DNA of 64,000 nt from Candidatus Gastranaerophilales bacterium (GTDB lineage: Bacteria; Cyanobacteriota; Vampirovibrionia; Gastranaerophilales; Gastranaerophilaceae): the NCBI GenBank assembly GCA_947624645.1, contig CANQLG010000002.1, positions 1 through 64,000 of the forward strand. The letters run 5' to 3'. Shown piece after piece: positions 10,901-19,556 of this stretch. Within the stretch, counting starts at the first letter, position 1, and each line of letters opens with the position of its first letter. The notes beneath the pieces are model-generated. The model had not been told where the DNA came from. It made no database searches and was given only the letters and a program-made list of their open reading frames with translations. Made by a program: the position numbers and the translations under genes.

Positions 10901-10920
10901 AAATATAAATTTTTTTTATA

Positions 10921-10948
10921 AAAGAGCCCTCCTATAAGGGCTCTTTTT
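10921..10948. terminator. Bidirectional terminator between rpmB and the HD-domain gene
   Basis: A ten-base stem, AAAGAGCCCT/AGGGCTCTTT, with a six-base loop and T- or A-runs on both sides can serve the converging genes rpmB (+) and the HD-domain gene (-). Confidence 0.88.
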
Positions 10949-11721
10949 TATGCCGCAACAGCCTTACATATATTTTTTAAAGCGTCAACGACTTCTGTAC
11001 TTACTTTACCGCTTTGGGCTTTTTGGTCCAGGATTTGAAGAGCTTGCGAGTTGGTTAGAGGTTTTTTATAGCTGCGCTCTTCTCTCAGCGCTGAATAAAT
11101 ATCAGCGACAGACAGGATTTGACATAATATATCATCGGTGTTTTGCGGTGTATGGTGGTTTTTTATCAATTCAAGTGCTCTTTGATTAATTCCGCTTTTG
11201 GACAATAATTCATATCCAAGCTCGGCATGTATAGATATTATTGATTTTTCTGCATCCGTTAATTCTTCGGGTTTATTCAAAATTTCTTTGGGTATTAATA
11301 TTTTTCCGAAGTCGTGAAATATTGCCGCTTGTTCAAGGATTTTTTTATCCATTTGCGATAAACCTAATTTATTCGCTATTTGTTGGGCTATAATATTTGT
11401 TGTTTGTAAATGAGAATTTCTCATATTTAATACATTTTCGGGGTGAATCTCCGGTTTTATTCCTTTTGATTCAAGCAATTTTATAATGTTCGGATTTGAC
11501 TTTATTACTTGCTCAATATATTCGGGTTTTGAATATAAACTTAACAATAGCTTTGGAGAATATTGGTTCAATACAGACGGATTTGCTTTTTTTGTGCTTA
11601 ATGTCTCCGGTGCCGTTGTATATATATCCTTGCGATAGTTCGCAGATGGAATATAATATCTGGCATTTACACCAATATCAGTTATATTATTAAATTGTGC
11701 TGAATTACTACTTACCTTCAA
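10948..11721 (-). CDS. HD-domain phosphohydrolase related to HD-GYP, lacking the GYP loop
   Basis: A 257-residue protein. Residues from about 105 to 255 match the HD-GYP fold: FHDFGKILIP, a second histidine in SIHAELGYELL, NHH, then VADIYSALREERSYK. HD-GYP enzymes normally carry an HHExxDGxGYP loop that binds cyclic di-GMP. Here the segment after NHH is TPQNTDD and about a dozen residues are missing. It may hydrolyse another phosphoester or only bind a ligand. The N-terminal 90 residues are unrecognised and start MKVSSNSAQF, with no signal peptide. The start codon is TTG, with AAGG about ten bases upstream. It converges with rpmB. Confidence 0.72.
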   Translation of the reverse strand: MKVSSNSAQFNNITDIGVNARYYIPSANYRKDIYTTAPETLSTKKANPSVLNQYSPKLLLSLYSKPEYIEQVIKSNPNIIKLLESKGIKPEIHPENVLNMRNSHLQTTNIIAQQIANKLGLSQMDKKILEQAAIFHDFGKILIPKEILNKPEELTDAEKSIISIHAELGYELLSKSGINQRALELIKNHHTPQNTDDILCQILSVADIYSALREERSYKKPLTNSQALQILDQKAQSGKVSTEVVDALKNICKAVAA

Positions 11722-11802
11722 AATATAAAACCTTAGACCAACCTACCCTATGTTAATATAAAAACATTTTCAATTTAAAAATTGCCTTTTTTTAAATTTT
11801 TC

Positions 11803-11868
11803 TTGACAATAATAAAAAAAATAAGAAAATAAGAGTATTGTTATAAAGTTATTAGTTTGTGGAATAAC
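11803..11868 (+). promoter_or_regulatory. Putative promoter region of the pentapeptide-repeat gene
   Basis: A consensus -35 TTGACA is at 11803-11808, but no good -10 lies at the usual distance. A second possible element, GTTTGTGGAATAAC at 11855-11868, recurs almost unchanged upstream of rpmF at 52105-52118. The rest of the 177-bp gap from 11722 is AT-rich and shows nothing else. Confidence 0.3.
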
Positions 11869-11898
11869 ATTAAAGTTAAGTGCAAATAAGGAGAAAAT

Positions 11899-12420
11899 AT
11901 GTATTCAAAAGAAGAACTCGCAGAATTAATCATTAAAAATCCTGAAGAGTATAATTCATACAAGAAAACTATGGATGAGGAGCTTGATTTAACGGAGCTC
12001 GATTTATCAAATATCACATTGGAAGAAATAGATTTTACAAATACTGAACTTGCGGGAACTTCTTTTGTGGATTCTCATATTTCAAATTGTAATTTTACCG
12101 GCAGTGATTTAAATGCTGCTGATTTTACAAGAGCTAACATTGTAGAATGTGATTTTTCGGAAAGTATATTAAACGGAACGGATTTTAGTTATGCCACGGT
12201 TAATTATTGTAATTTTACCGATGCTGATATGGCCGGATGTATTGTAAAAGAAGCTGATTTATCTGATTCGGATTTTTCTGCAAGTGCAAATCTTTCTGCT
12301 ACACGTGCTGATGACACTACGGTTTGGCCGGATAATGACTTATTACCGGATGATTTTGATTCTAATTATTCTAAAGAAGATGAAGACGGCGAAGAAGAAT
12401 CCGTTGAAAGCGAATATTAA
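11899..12420 (+). CDS. Pentapeptide-repeat protein
   Basis: A 173-residue protein. Residues about 30-130 are pentapeptide repeats of the A(D/N)Lxx type (for example LDLSN, IDFTN, CNFTG, ADFTR, CDFSE, ADLSD), which form a right-handed square beta-helix. The end (TTVWPDN, then an acidic tail DEDGEEES) resembles cyanobacterial members. There is no signal peptide, so it is probably cytoplasmic. Function is unknown. GGAG lies eight bases before the ATG. A strong bidirectional terminator follows. Confidence 0.85.
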   Translation: MYSKEELAELIIKNPEEYNSYKKTMDEELDLTELDLSNITLEEIDFTNTELAGTSFVDSHISNCNFTGSDLNAADFTRANIVECDFSESILNGTDFSYATVNYCNFTDADMAGCIVKEADLSDSDFSASANLSATRADDTTVWPDNDLLPDDFDSNYSKEDEDGEEESVESEY

Positions 12421-12434
12421 TCAGTTTTATATAA

Positions 12435-12466
12435 AAAAAGACCGCTTAGCATTAAGCGGTCTTTTT
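12435..12466. terminator. Bidirectional terminator
   Basis: A long stem, AAAAAGACCGCTTA/TAAGCGGTCTTTTT, with the loop GCAT lies between the converging pentapeptide-repeat gene and hppA. Confidence 0.9.
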
Positions 12467-12481
12467 GTTTGTGTATCATAT

Positions 12482-14902
12482 TTATTTATCTGTCGGTATT
12501 CTCATTCCATAGAATGAACGAATAACGAAAAATAGTGCAATAACGAACAAAACAGCGCCTGCAATCGGTGCAATATGTTTAAAAGCAGGAGCAATGGCTA
12601 TTTCCATAGCAAGCAGTCCGAATAAAGTTGTGAATTTAATTATCGGATTCATTGCAACAGAAGATGTATCTTTAAACGGGTCACCGACTGTATCACCGAC
12701 AACTGTGGCATCATGCAGAGGTGTTCCTTTTTGAGCCAAATCAACTTCAACAATCTTTTTGGCATTATCCCAGCATCCGCCTGCATTTGCCATAAATACC
12801 GCCTGAAATAATCCGAATATTGCTATACCTATTAAATAGCTGACAAAGAACGATACAGGATTAACATTGTTTTCCATCGGCGCCGATAAACAAGCAAATG
12901 CCAATGCAAATGCAAACAAGGCTATAAATATATTAAACATACCTTTTTGGGCATATTCGGTACATATTTTAACAACTTCTTTGGAATTATCCACGTTTGC
13001 TTTTTTATCATCACTTTCACCCAGTTTGATGTGTTTTGCAATGTATTCGACAGCTCTGTATGCACCTGTTGTTACGGCTTGCATGGAAGCTCCCGAAAAC
13101 CAATATATAACTGCTCCGCCCATTAATAAACCTAAAATTGTATACGGATTTAATAGGTTTAATATGGCTTCAGGTTCTATATTTAAAGTTTCTTTTATGA
13201 CAAGAATCAGTGAAAATATCATGGTCGTAGCTCCAACCACAGCTGTACCGATTAAAACGGGTTTGGATGTTGCTTTAAATGTATTGCCTGCTCCGTCATT
13301 TTGTTCTAAATATTTTTTTGCATTTTCAAAATTAGGCTCAAAACCGAATTCATTTTTTATTTCTTCCGATATATTCGGGATTTCTTCTATTAACGATAAT
13401 TCATAAACTGATTGAGCATTATCCGTAACGGGTCCGTAGCTGTCAACTGCAATAGTAACGGGGCCCATTCCCAAAAATCCGAATGCTACCAACCCGAATG
13501 CAAATACCGATGAATATATCATTATATCAGATGGTATATGGATACTTGCAAAATAAGCCATTGTCATTAATGCAACAATTACAAGCCCAATCCAAAATCC
13601 TGAAAAATTACCCGATACTATACCGGAAAGTATTGTTAAAGAAGCTCCGCCCTCTTTTGATGCCGTAACTACTTCTGATGTATGTTTTGCTTTAGGGCTC
13701 GTAAATACTTTTGTAAATTCGGGTATTAAAGCAGCGCCTAATGTACCGCAGCTGATTATTATTGATAGTGTCAGCCATAATTTATTCGGTAACGAACCAA
13801 GTAAATAATGGCTTACAGTAAATGTCATACAAATTGATAAAATCGACGTAAGCCAAACAAGGTTTGTTAACGGAGCTTCAAAATCAAGTTCCTGTTTATT
13901 TGTATGTAGAATTTTATTTATGATTCCGTTTACTCCGTAAGCAACAACGGATGTGATTATCATTAAATAACGCATTACAAATATCCAAGTTAAAAGTTGG
14001 ATTTGATATTCTGGGAATACTCCCAAAAGTATAAAACTTACAAGCGCTACACCCGTAACACCATATGTTTCAAATCCGTCTGCTGTCGGACCTATTGAAT
14101 CACCCGCATTATCCCCCGTGCAATCAGCTATAACTCCGGGATTCCTCGGGTCATCTTCTTTTATGCCGAATTGAATTTTCATTAAATCAGAGCCTATATC
14201 GGCAATTTTTGTAAATATACCGCCTGCAACACGCAAAGCCGATGCGCCTAATGATTCACCGATTGCAAATCCTATAAAACAAGCACCTGCCAAATGCCCC
14301 GGGACAAATAATAATATTGTCAACATAACTATAAGTTCTACGCTTACCAATAATACTCCGATGCTCATACCTGCTTTAAGCGGAATATTTAATATTGTTA
14401 AAGGGTTATTTTTTAACGCAATGAATGATGTTCTTGCATTGGCTAACGTATTCATACGTATACCGAACCACGCAACCAAATAAGAACCTAAAATTCCTAT
14501 AACCGATGCTAAAAGTATAATCAGAACATTTTTTAAATTCATACCTTGTAAAAATCCGAAATAAAAAGCAATACAAACTGCTATAAGTATTTCCAGCCCG
14601 ATAAGGAATTTACCTTGCTGTATTAGGTACGTTTTACAAGTTTCAAATATTGTGTTTCCTATTTCTATCATTGATTTATGGGCTTTTACCGATTTAATTT
14701 GTTTATAGGCAATCAATCCCCAAATTAAACCTAAAACAGACACCGTAATACCTGCAATAAGCAGATTGAAGTTTTCGCCCTCAATCTTTGGTACAATCAA
14801 ATTAGCTTCTCCTGCAAATGCAGGTACTGCCGTTAAAAACAGCATAAAAAATGCTGAAAATAAATATTTAACGGAGCTTGACAGTTTTTCCGATAATGGC
14901 AT
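12482..14902 (-). CDS. hppA: Membrane-bound proton-pumping pyrophosphatase (potassium-independent type)
   Basis: An 806-residue polytopic protein with about 16 membrane segments that couples PPi hydrolysis to ion pumping across the inner membrane. The catalytic signature DDPRNPGVIAD followed by GDNAGDSIG is present, as is the C-terminal DTVGDPFKDTSS motif. In the GNT region the sequence reads GAGNTFKA. Lysine at this position is typical of the potassium-independent proton pumps, whereas alanine marks potassium-dependent ones; this subtype call is by recall. The N-terminus resembles a cleavable signal peptide ending AFAGE. AGGAGG lies upstream of the ATG. The gene stands alone. Confidence 0.93.
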   Translation of the reverse strand: MPLSEKLSSSVKYLFSAFFMLFLTAVPAFAGEANLIVPKIEGENFNLLIAGITVSVLGLIWGLIAYKQIKSVKAHKSMIEIGNTIFETCKTYLIQQGKFLIGLEILIAVCIAFYFGFLQGMNLKNVLIILLASVIGILGSYLVAWFGIRMNTLANARTSFIALKNNPLTILNIPLKAGMSIGVLLVSVELIVMLTILLFVPGHLAGACFIGFAIGESLGASALRVAGGIFTKIADIGSDLMKIQFGIKEDDPRNPGVIADCTGDNAGDSIGPTADGFETYGVTGVALVSFILLGVFPEYQIQLLTWIFVMRYLMIITSVVAYGVNGIINKILHTNKQELDFEAPLTNLVWLTSILSICMTFTVSHYLLGSLPNKLWLTLSIIISCGTLGAALIPEFTKVFTSPKAKHTSEVVTASKEGGASLTILSGIVSGNFSGFWIGLVIVALMTMAYFASIHIPSDIMIYSSVFAFGLVAFGFLGMGPVTIAVDSYGPVTDNAQSVYELSLIEEIPNISEEIKNEFGFEPNFENAKKYLEQNDGAGNTFKATSKPVLIGTAVVGATTMIFSLILVIKETLNIEPEAILNLLNPYTILGLLMGGAVIYWFSGASMQAVTTGAYRAVEYIAKHIKLGESDDKKANVDNSKEVVKICTEYAQKGMFNIFIALFAFALAFACLSAPMENNVNPVSFFVSYLIGIAIFGLFQAVFMANAGGCWDNAKKIVEVDLAQKGTPLHDATVVGDTVGDPFKDTSSVAMNPIIKFTTLFGLLAMEIAIAPAFKHIAPIAGAVLFVIALFFVIRSFYGMRIPTDK

Positions 14903-15013
14903 TCGTCCCCTCCTTTTATCTTACATACAATGTTCAATTATATAATATTTATCAAATTTTAACTACTTATTAATATTTTCGTTGATTTGTCTGTTTAGAA
15001 TATTTTAGTTAAA

Positions 15014-15724
15014 TTATTTTTTTATTCCTTCGGGAATTAGCCTGTATCCGCCTCCATATATTGTTTCTATGTATTTTTTACCCTCGGATATTTTATCTAA
15101 TTTTGTTCTTATATGGCGCATATGCACTCTTATTGTTTCTACCGCATCATCAGCTTCATAACCCCATACATCTTTTAATATTTTGGCACTTGATACCATA
15201 TTGCCGTAATTTTGCATTAATAAATTTACTATATCAAACTCTATCGGAGTGACTTTTGCATTTTTGCCGTTAATTTCTATTGTGTAAGATTCAGGTATTA
15301 ATGTGATATCGCCTTGGGTCAAAACTTCCTTTACGGCAACCGATTTGGGTATATTATTAGTACGTTTTAACAGAGCCTTTACTCTCATAAGAAGTTCTTC
15401 CATTTCAAAAGGTTTTACAAGATAATCATCTACACCGATATTAAACCCTTGTGCTTTGTTTTGGAGCATATTTAGTGCAGTTAACATTATTATCGGCGTA
15501 TCTTTTGTGGAATTATTTTCTCTTATCCTTTTTGCTACCGTATATCCGTCAATTTCCGGCATCATAACATCCAATATTATTAAATCGGGTAATTCTTGTT
15601 TCGCCAGTGCATAACCTCTGCTTCCGTCTTGTGCCGTTATTACCTGATAATATGCAAGTTCCAGATTTATTTTTATTAATTCATTTATTGCGCTGTCATC
15701 ATCTATCACTAATATCTTTGCCAT
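15014..15724 (-). CDS. OmpR/PhoB-family response regulator, RpaA-like
   Basis: A 236-residue regulator. The receiver domain (2-120) has the acidic pair D8/D9, phospho-acceptor D52 in LDVMMP, then LTALN and VKPFE. A winged-helix DNA-binding domain (about 135-232) ends in RVHMRHIRTKL and YGGGYRL. The linker RTNNIPKS, the segment ITLIPESY, and VWGYEADDAVETIRVH look closer to cyanobacterial RpaA than to RpaB or PhoB as I remember them. RpaA relays the circadian clock to gene expression in Cyanobacteria. The first 26 bp overlap the glycosyltransferase-like gene upstream, so translation is coupled. No partner kinase is adjacent; one histidine kinase is at 42723-44393. Confidence 0.9.
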   Translation of the reverse strand: MAKILVIDDDSAINELIKINLELAYYQVITAQDGSRGYALAKQELPDLIILDVMMPEIDGYTVAKRIRENNSTKDTPIIMLTALNMLQNKAQGFNIGVDDYLVKPFEMEELLMRVKALLKRTNNIPKSVAVKEVLTQGDITLIPESYTIEINGKNAKVTPIEFDIVNLLMQNYGNMVSSAKILKDVWGYEADDAVETIRVHMRHIRTKLDKISEGKKYIETIYGGGYRLIPEGIKK

Positions 15725-16619
15725 ATACCACCTTCAATATTGATTTAAGTTTTTCTCTGCAATTATGATTTCCTATTGTTGCTTTTCGTCCTTTTTCTGC
15801 TATATTTTGTGCAATATTTATATTTTTTAAATAAAAATTTATTTTATCAATTAATTCATCGGCAGTTTTGTAGTTTTCATATTCATATCCCGATTCAAAA
15901 TAGTCGTTATCCGGTGAAATTATAAAACCGCCTGATGCCGTTATTTCCAAAAATCTGTAATTAATATCCTTTTTGTTTTCGTTTTCCATATCTATATTTA
16001 TTTTTGTTGAATTATATATTTGAGCAAGCTCTTTTTGGTTTTCTACATATCCTTTATAGGAATTTTGGTACAGTTGTACAAAATAATCTTCCAAATAATT
16101 ATTTTTTTGAATTTCTTCAAGGCTTTTATAAAAATCAAATGAGCGGCAAAAGATATTAATTGTTCCGAAATTCATTATAATTTTGGATAACAATTTCTCT
16201 CTTACTTCATATGCCGGATTCCCCGAAAAAGTTATATTATACTTAAATCCGTTAAATATTGTTTTGTAGTCTTTTATGTTTATTGCAGGCAAAAGTACGT
16301 GTTTTTTTGTTTTGGAATCTTTTGTATAAATATTTTTACTATGAATAAATTCTTTTGGAATATCGTTTTTCAATTCTGCAAAATGGAGTATTTCTCCCTC
16401 ATAGTCTTTAAAAATATTTATTAATATTTCTTTTTGGCTCATATCTGTCCAAAAAATAAATACAATATCAGGATTTATTTTTTTTATTTCTTCTTCTTTT
16501 AAATCGTATATTTTCTTTTCATAAACAAAATAATTTAATTCTCTAAAAGCGTTTGAATATCCTTTAGCGATATATTTCCCTTTGTTATTATCCGAAATAA
16601 TTATTAAAACTTTATCCAT
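15699..16619 (-). CDS. CgeB/group-1 glycosyltransferase-like protein
   Basis: A 306-residue cytoplasmic protein. The C-terminal half (about 190-300) reads like the glycosyl-transferase group 1 domain of CgeB-type proteins: YNSTKINIDMEN, then YRFLEITASGGFII and FESGYEYENYKTADELIDKI. The N-terminal half has a Rossmann-like start (VLIIISDNNKGKYIAKGYSNA). It probably transfers a sugar to an envelope or protein acceptor; neither donor nor acceptor can be read. It is transcribed from a leaderless extended -10 promoter and its 3' end overlaps the response regulator gene. Confidence 0.65.
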   Translation of the reverse strand: MDKVLIIISDNNKGKYIAKGYSNAFRELNYFVYEKKIYDLKEEEIKKINPDIVFIFWTDMSQKEILINIFKDYEGEILHFAELKNDIPKEFIHSKNIYTKDSKTKKHVLLPAINIKDYKTIFNGFKYNITFSGNPAYEVREKLLSKIIMNFGTINIFCRSFDFYKSLEEIQKNNYLEDYFVQLYQNSYKGYVENQKELAQIYNSTKINIDMENENKKDINYRFLEITASGGFIISPDNDYFESGYEYENYKTADELIDKINFYLKNINIAQNIAEKGRKATIGNHNCREKLKSILKVVYGKDISDR

Positions 16620-16634
16620 TCCATTATTGTAGCA
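16620..16634 (-). promoter_or_regulatory. Leaderless promoter of the glycosyltransferase-like gene
   Basis: On the minus strand TGCTACAAT (extended -10) is followed by exactly six bases and the ATG at 16619. There is no Shine-Dalgarno sequence. Confidence 0.55.
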
Positions 16635-16642
16635 GATTAGTA

Positions 16643-16674
16643 AAAAAAGAGAGATTATTTAATCTCTCTTTTTT
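16643..16674 (-). terminator. Ferredoxin-gene terminator
   Basis: A 13-base stem, AAAAGAGAGATTA/TAATCTCTCTTTT, with a very short loop is flanked by T-runs. It lies downstream of the ferredoxin gene on the minus strand. Confidence 0.85.
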
Positions 16675-16691
16675 TTGAAATATTTTATAAT

Positions 16692-16868
16692 TTAGTTAAG
16701 TTCAATAGCATTAACAGGGCAACAATCAGCAGCTTCTTTAACACAATCTTCGTTTCCGGATATTGCACTTTCATTAACTACCGCTTTATCATCTACTGAA
16801 AAAACTTTATCGCATACTGATTCGCAAGCGCCGCATGCTATACAACTGTCATTAACTGATACTTTCAT
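16692..16868 (-). CDS. Small single-cluster [4Fe-4S] ferredoxin
   Basis: A 58-residue ferredoxin read directly from the minus strand (starts MKVSVNDSCIACGAC, ends CCPVNAIELN). C9, C12, C15 and C50 (before P51) are placed as in one-cluster ferredoxins. C19 and C42 replace the second cluster and are spaced as the disulfide pair of Desulfovibrio-type ferredoxins; C49 is extra. It would carry low-potential electrons in the cytoplasm. GGAG lies eight bases before the ATG. It follows nadA by 75 bp and has its own terminator. NadA itself contains an Fe-S cluster, but a direct link is only a guess. Confidence 0.9.
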   Translation of the reverse strand: MKVSVNDSCIACGACESVCDKVFSVDDKAVVNESAISGNEDCVKEAADCCPVNAIELN

Positions 16869-16943
16869 TATTTTCTCCTTTTATTTAACTGACTTTTAAA
16901 GTACAAATCTATTATAACATTAAAATTAAAATTTCAAACATGC

Positions 16944-17867
16944 TTAATTTCTGCTGCCTGCAAGAAGCATTTTATTAATGCTTTCTCTTGCTTTATCGGC
17001 TGTATTTTCGTCGATTGTTATTTCATTATTTTCTGTTTCAAGTGTATTATAAATATCCTGAAGTGTATTATGTTTCATATTCGGGCATATGATGTTTTCA
17101 TTAATCAAAATAAATTCTTTATTCCAATTATAAAGTTTGCTGTCACGGTTAAGTCTGTCAACTACACCTTTTTCTGTTGCTATAACAAATTGTTTTTTAT
17201 CGCTTTGTTTTGCAAATTCCATAATTTCTTTAGTTGACCCAACAAAATCTGCGGATTTTGAAACTTCAAAATGACATTCGGGATGAGCTAAAATCAATGC
17301 TTGAGGATAATTTTTTCTTGCCTTTTCAATATCTTCAGGGCGTATTCTCAGATGAGTTGGGCAAAATCCGTTAAATGTTATTACTTCAACCCCGTCCAGT
17401 TTGCTTTCTACCCATTTTCCCAAATATGTATCAGGTGCAAACAGTACTTTTTTGGAATTTAAGTTTTTTACTATTTCAACAGCATTTGAGCTTGTACAGC
17501 ATATATCACAATTTGCCTTTACCTCGGCTGTTGAATTTATATAGCAAACTAACGGAATATTCGGATGTTGAGATTTAAAAAGTTTTACATTGTCAACATC
17601 TATCATATCCGCCATTAAACAACCCGAGTTCATATTCGGCAGCAGTACTTTTTTGTTTGGAGATAATAATTTGGCACTCTGTGCCATAAAATATACTCCT
17701 GCAAAAACTATTATATCCGCATCCGTTTTAGATGCCATTTTACTCAAATACAGTGAATCTCCGACAAAATCAGATACTTCATCTATTTCTATATTTTGAT
17801 AGCAATGTGTTAATATTATTGCATTTTTTTCTTTTTTTAACTTATTGATTTCTTCGACTAAATTCAT
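16944..17867 (-). CDS. nadA: Quinolinate synthase
   Basis: A 307-residue NadA that condenses iminoaspartate with dihydroxyacetone phosphate to quinolinate, the first committed intermediate of NAD synthesis. The three cluster cysteines can be placed in NSGCLMADM (C83), in FNGFCPTHLRI and in the C-terminal ICPNMKHN. The substrate-binding motifs THCYQN and HPECHFEV are present. It lies two bases after deoB and is probably co-transcribed with it. nadB and nadC are not in the window. Confidence 0.95.
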   Translation of the reverse strand: MNLVEEINKLKKEKNAIILTHCYQNIEIDEVSDFVGDSLYLSKMASKTDADIIVFAGVYFMAQSAKLLSPNKKVLLPNMNSGCLMADMIDVDNVKLFKSQHPNIPLVCYINSTAEVKANCDICCTSSNAVEIVKNLNSKKVLFAPDTYLGKWVESKLDGVEVITFNGFCPTHLRIRPEDIEKARKNYPQALILAHPECHFEVSKSADFVGSTKEIMEFAKQSDKKQFVIATEKGVVDRLNRDSKLYNWNKEFILINENIICPNMKHNTLQDIYNTLETENNEITIDENTADKARESINKMLLAGSRN

Positions 17868-17869
17868 AA

Positions 17870-19072
17870 TTAACCTTTGTTTTGTTCATTATAAGGCAGA
17901 GAAAACCATTTTTCAATCTGTTCGGAAATATAATCAAAAGAGTTAATGTCTTCAAGTCGTTTCGGGGTTATATTTTTGGAATATACGATTAAAGGTACCT
18001 GTTCTCTTGTATGATCGGTGCCTTTTACGGTCGGATCGCACCCATGGTCTGCCGTAATTATTAATAGGTCATCATTAGTCATTGCATCCATAATTTGAGG
18101 CAGATATGAGTCTATTTCTTCAATAGCGTGTGCATAGCCCGTCGGATTATTGCGGTGTCCGTATAGCATATCCGTATCTACCAAATTTGTAAATATAAAT
18201 TCTTTATCATATGTTTTAATATCATATCGGGCAGTTTTTAGCTCTTTCAAATTTAATTCGTCTCTGACGGCTTTTAGTGTCAAATTAAGCCCCTCTGTAT
18301 TTCCTCCTGTATGGATTGCGTGAGATATGCCTTTACCTACAAAGATATCTTCTATTTTTCCTATGCCCAGTACTATTCCGTTGTTTTTTATTATTAAATC
18401 GCAGGTTGAATCTTTAAAAGGTTCTACCGAATAATCACGTCTTAAGCCTCCTATTCTTGAGGGTTTACCGTCTATAATTCTGTACGGCCTTGCAATTACT
18501 CGTGATACATTGTATTCATCAGTTAATATTTCTCTTGCTATGCGGCAATATTCGTATAAAGTTTCAACAGGTATTATATCTATATCAACAGCTATTTGAA
18601 ATACGCTGTCTGCACTCGTATAAATTATAGGATATTTTGTTTTTACGTGTTCAGAGTGGAAATCTTCTATAACTTTTGTTCCTGATGCGGGATAGTTTGC
18701 CAATACTCCTTTGCAGTTTGTTTGTTTTATAAATTTATCAATGATTTCGGGCGGAAAACCTTTAGGGTATACTTTAAACGGTTTTTCCAAGATGATTCCC
18801 ATCATTTCCCAATGTCCCGTTGTTGTATCTTTTCCCTTAGATTTTTCTTTCATTATCCCGTATTGAGCAATTGCGTTCGGGTTAGATTCTATTCCTTTTA
18901 TATCGGCTAAATTGCCCAGACCCAGTTTATATAAATTGGGACATTTTAAACCGTTTACGGATTTTGCTACGTTGCATAACGTGTTACATTCTTTTACATC
19001 ACCATATTCGGCACAGTCTGCCATAGCCCCTATACCCATAGAATCTATTACTATTACTATTGCTCTTCTCAT
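17870..19072 (-). CDS. deoB: Phosphopentomutase
   Basis: A 400-residue alkaline-phosphatase-superfamily enzyme that interconverts ribose (or deoxyribose) 1-phosphate and 5-phosphate. Metal and phospho-acceptor motifs are visible: VIDSMGIGAM at the N-terminus, KGKDTTTGHWEM around residue 85 (the modified threonine), and TADHGCDPTVKGTDHTRE near the C-terminus. GAGGAG lies eight bases before the ATG and an extended -10 (TGATATAAT) at 19098-19106 provides a promoter. Pairing with nadA could link nucleoside salvage to NAD synthesis; this is inference from adjacency. Confidence 0.95.
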   Translation of the reverse strand: MRRAIVIVIDSMGIGAMADCAEYGDVKECNTLCNVAKSVNGLKCPNLYKLGLGNLADIKGIESNPNAIAQYGIMKEKSKGKDTTTGHWEMMGIILEKPFKVYPKGFPPEIIDKFIKQTNCKGVLANYPASGTKVIEDFHSEHVKTKYPIIYTSADSVFQIAVDIDIIPVETLYEYCRIAREILTDEYNVSRVIARPYRIIDGKPSRIGGLRRDYSVEPFKDSTCDLIIKNNGIVLGIGKIEDIFVGKGISHAIHTGGNTEGLNLTLKAVRDELNLKELKTARYDIKTYDKEFIFTNLVDTDMLYGHRNNPTGYAHAIEEIDSYLPQIMDAMTNDDLLIITADHGCDPTVKGTDHTREQVPLIVYSKNITPKRLEDINSFDYISEQIEKWFSLPYNEQNKG

Positions 19073-19097
19073 TTTCGTTTCTCCTCAGGTCTTACAA

Positions 19098-19106
19098 ATT
19101 ATATCA
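19098..19106 (-). promoter_or_regulatory. deoB-nadA promoter
   Basis: On the minus strand TGATATAAT is a perfect extended -10 placed downstream of the terminator at 19121-19148. deoB can therefore be transcribed without read-through of that terminator. Confidence 0.6.
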
Positions 19107-19120
19107 CCTATTTACAAAAG

Positions 19121-19268
19121 AAAAAAAGTTCTTTTCAGAACTTTTTTTAACATATCCCTAATCTCTCTCAATCTCATTTTTTAATTAATATCTAACTGAT
19201 ATACATTCCCATAAATCTCTCTCAAGTATTAAGCCATCACTCCTTCCCACACGTATGTGTTCGTCCTT
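19121..19268 (-). ncRNA. Candidate small RNA with its own promoter and terminator
   Basis: On the minus strand a promoter (19275-19303) would start an RNA near 19268. The transcript would end at a perfect 12-base terminator stem AAAAAAAGTTCT/AGAACTTTTTTT at 19121-19148. No convincing open reading frame lies inside. The roughly 147-nt RNA contains a short palindromic hairpin (CACATACGTGTG), several GGA triplets, and two copies of TTGAGAGAGATT 54 nt apart, each followed by GGGA. I do not recognise it as 6S, SRP, tmRNA, RNase P or a known riboswitch. It could instead be a terminated leader of deoB, though deoB has its own -10 beyond the terminator. Confidence 0.5.
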
Positions 19269-19274
19269 GTGTTT

Positions 19275-19303
19275 ATATTAAATCTTTATAAAATCGTCTA
19301 CAA
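19275..19303 (-). promoter_or_regulatory. Promoter of the candidate sRNA
   Basis: On the minus strand TTGTAG (19298-19303) and TAATAT (19275-19280) are separated by exactly 17 bases. Confidence 0.5.
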
Positions 19304-19556
19304 GCTAAACATTTTTAATCAATTTTTACAATTGACCATGACCCTTGAAATTAATAAACAAAAAAAGTTTTACATTTAGCAATAATGTTTTTTTTACATT
19401 TTTTTTATTTTTGTCGCTTGACATCGTCATGTTTAATATTTAATCAGGTTTCGGCAATTTACTATATAAATAGCAGTTTTTTGAATGTTACGGGCATGTT
19501 TTCATGACAATAATAAATATTAAAAATTCGTACTTATAAATTAAATATTATTTGGC
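19304..19556. other. Intergenic AT-rich region upstream of aroC
   Basis: No coding sequence is visible. It holds T- and A-tracts and an isolated TTGACA near 19419 without a well-placed -10. Nothing further can be assigned. Confidence 0.5.

Noticed and set aside
11803-11831. A complete -35/-10 promoter for the pentapeptide-repeat gene
   Set aside because: TTGACA is perfect but no hexamer resembling TATAAT sits 16-18 bases downstream, so only a weak region call is given.
19149-19274. A known riboswitch or T-box before deoB
   Set aside because: No T-box sequence (GGGTGGnACCGCG) or other aptamer core that I know is visible, and deoB has its own -10 after the terminator. It is kept only as a candidate RNA.
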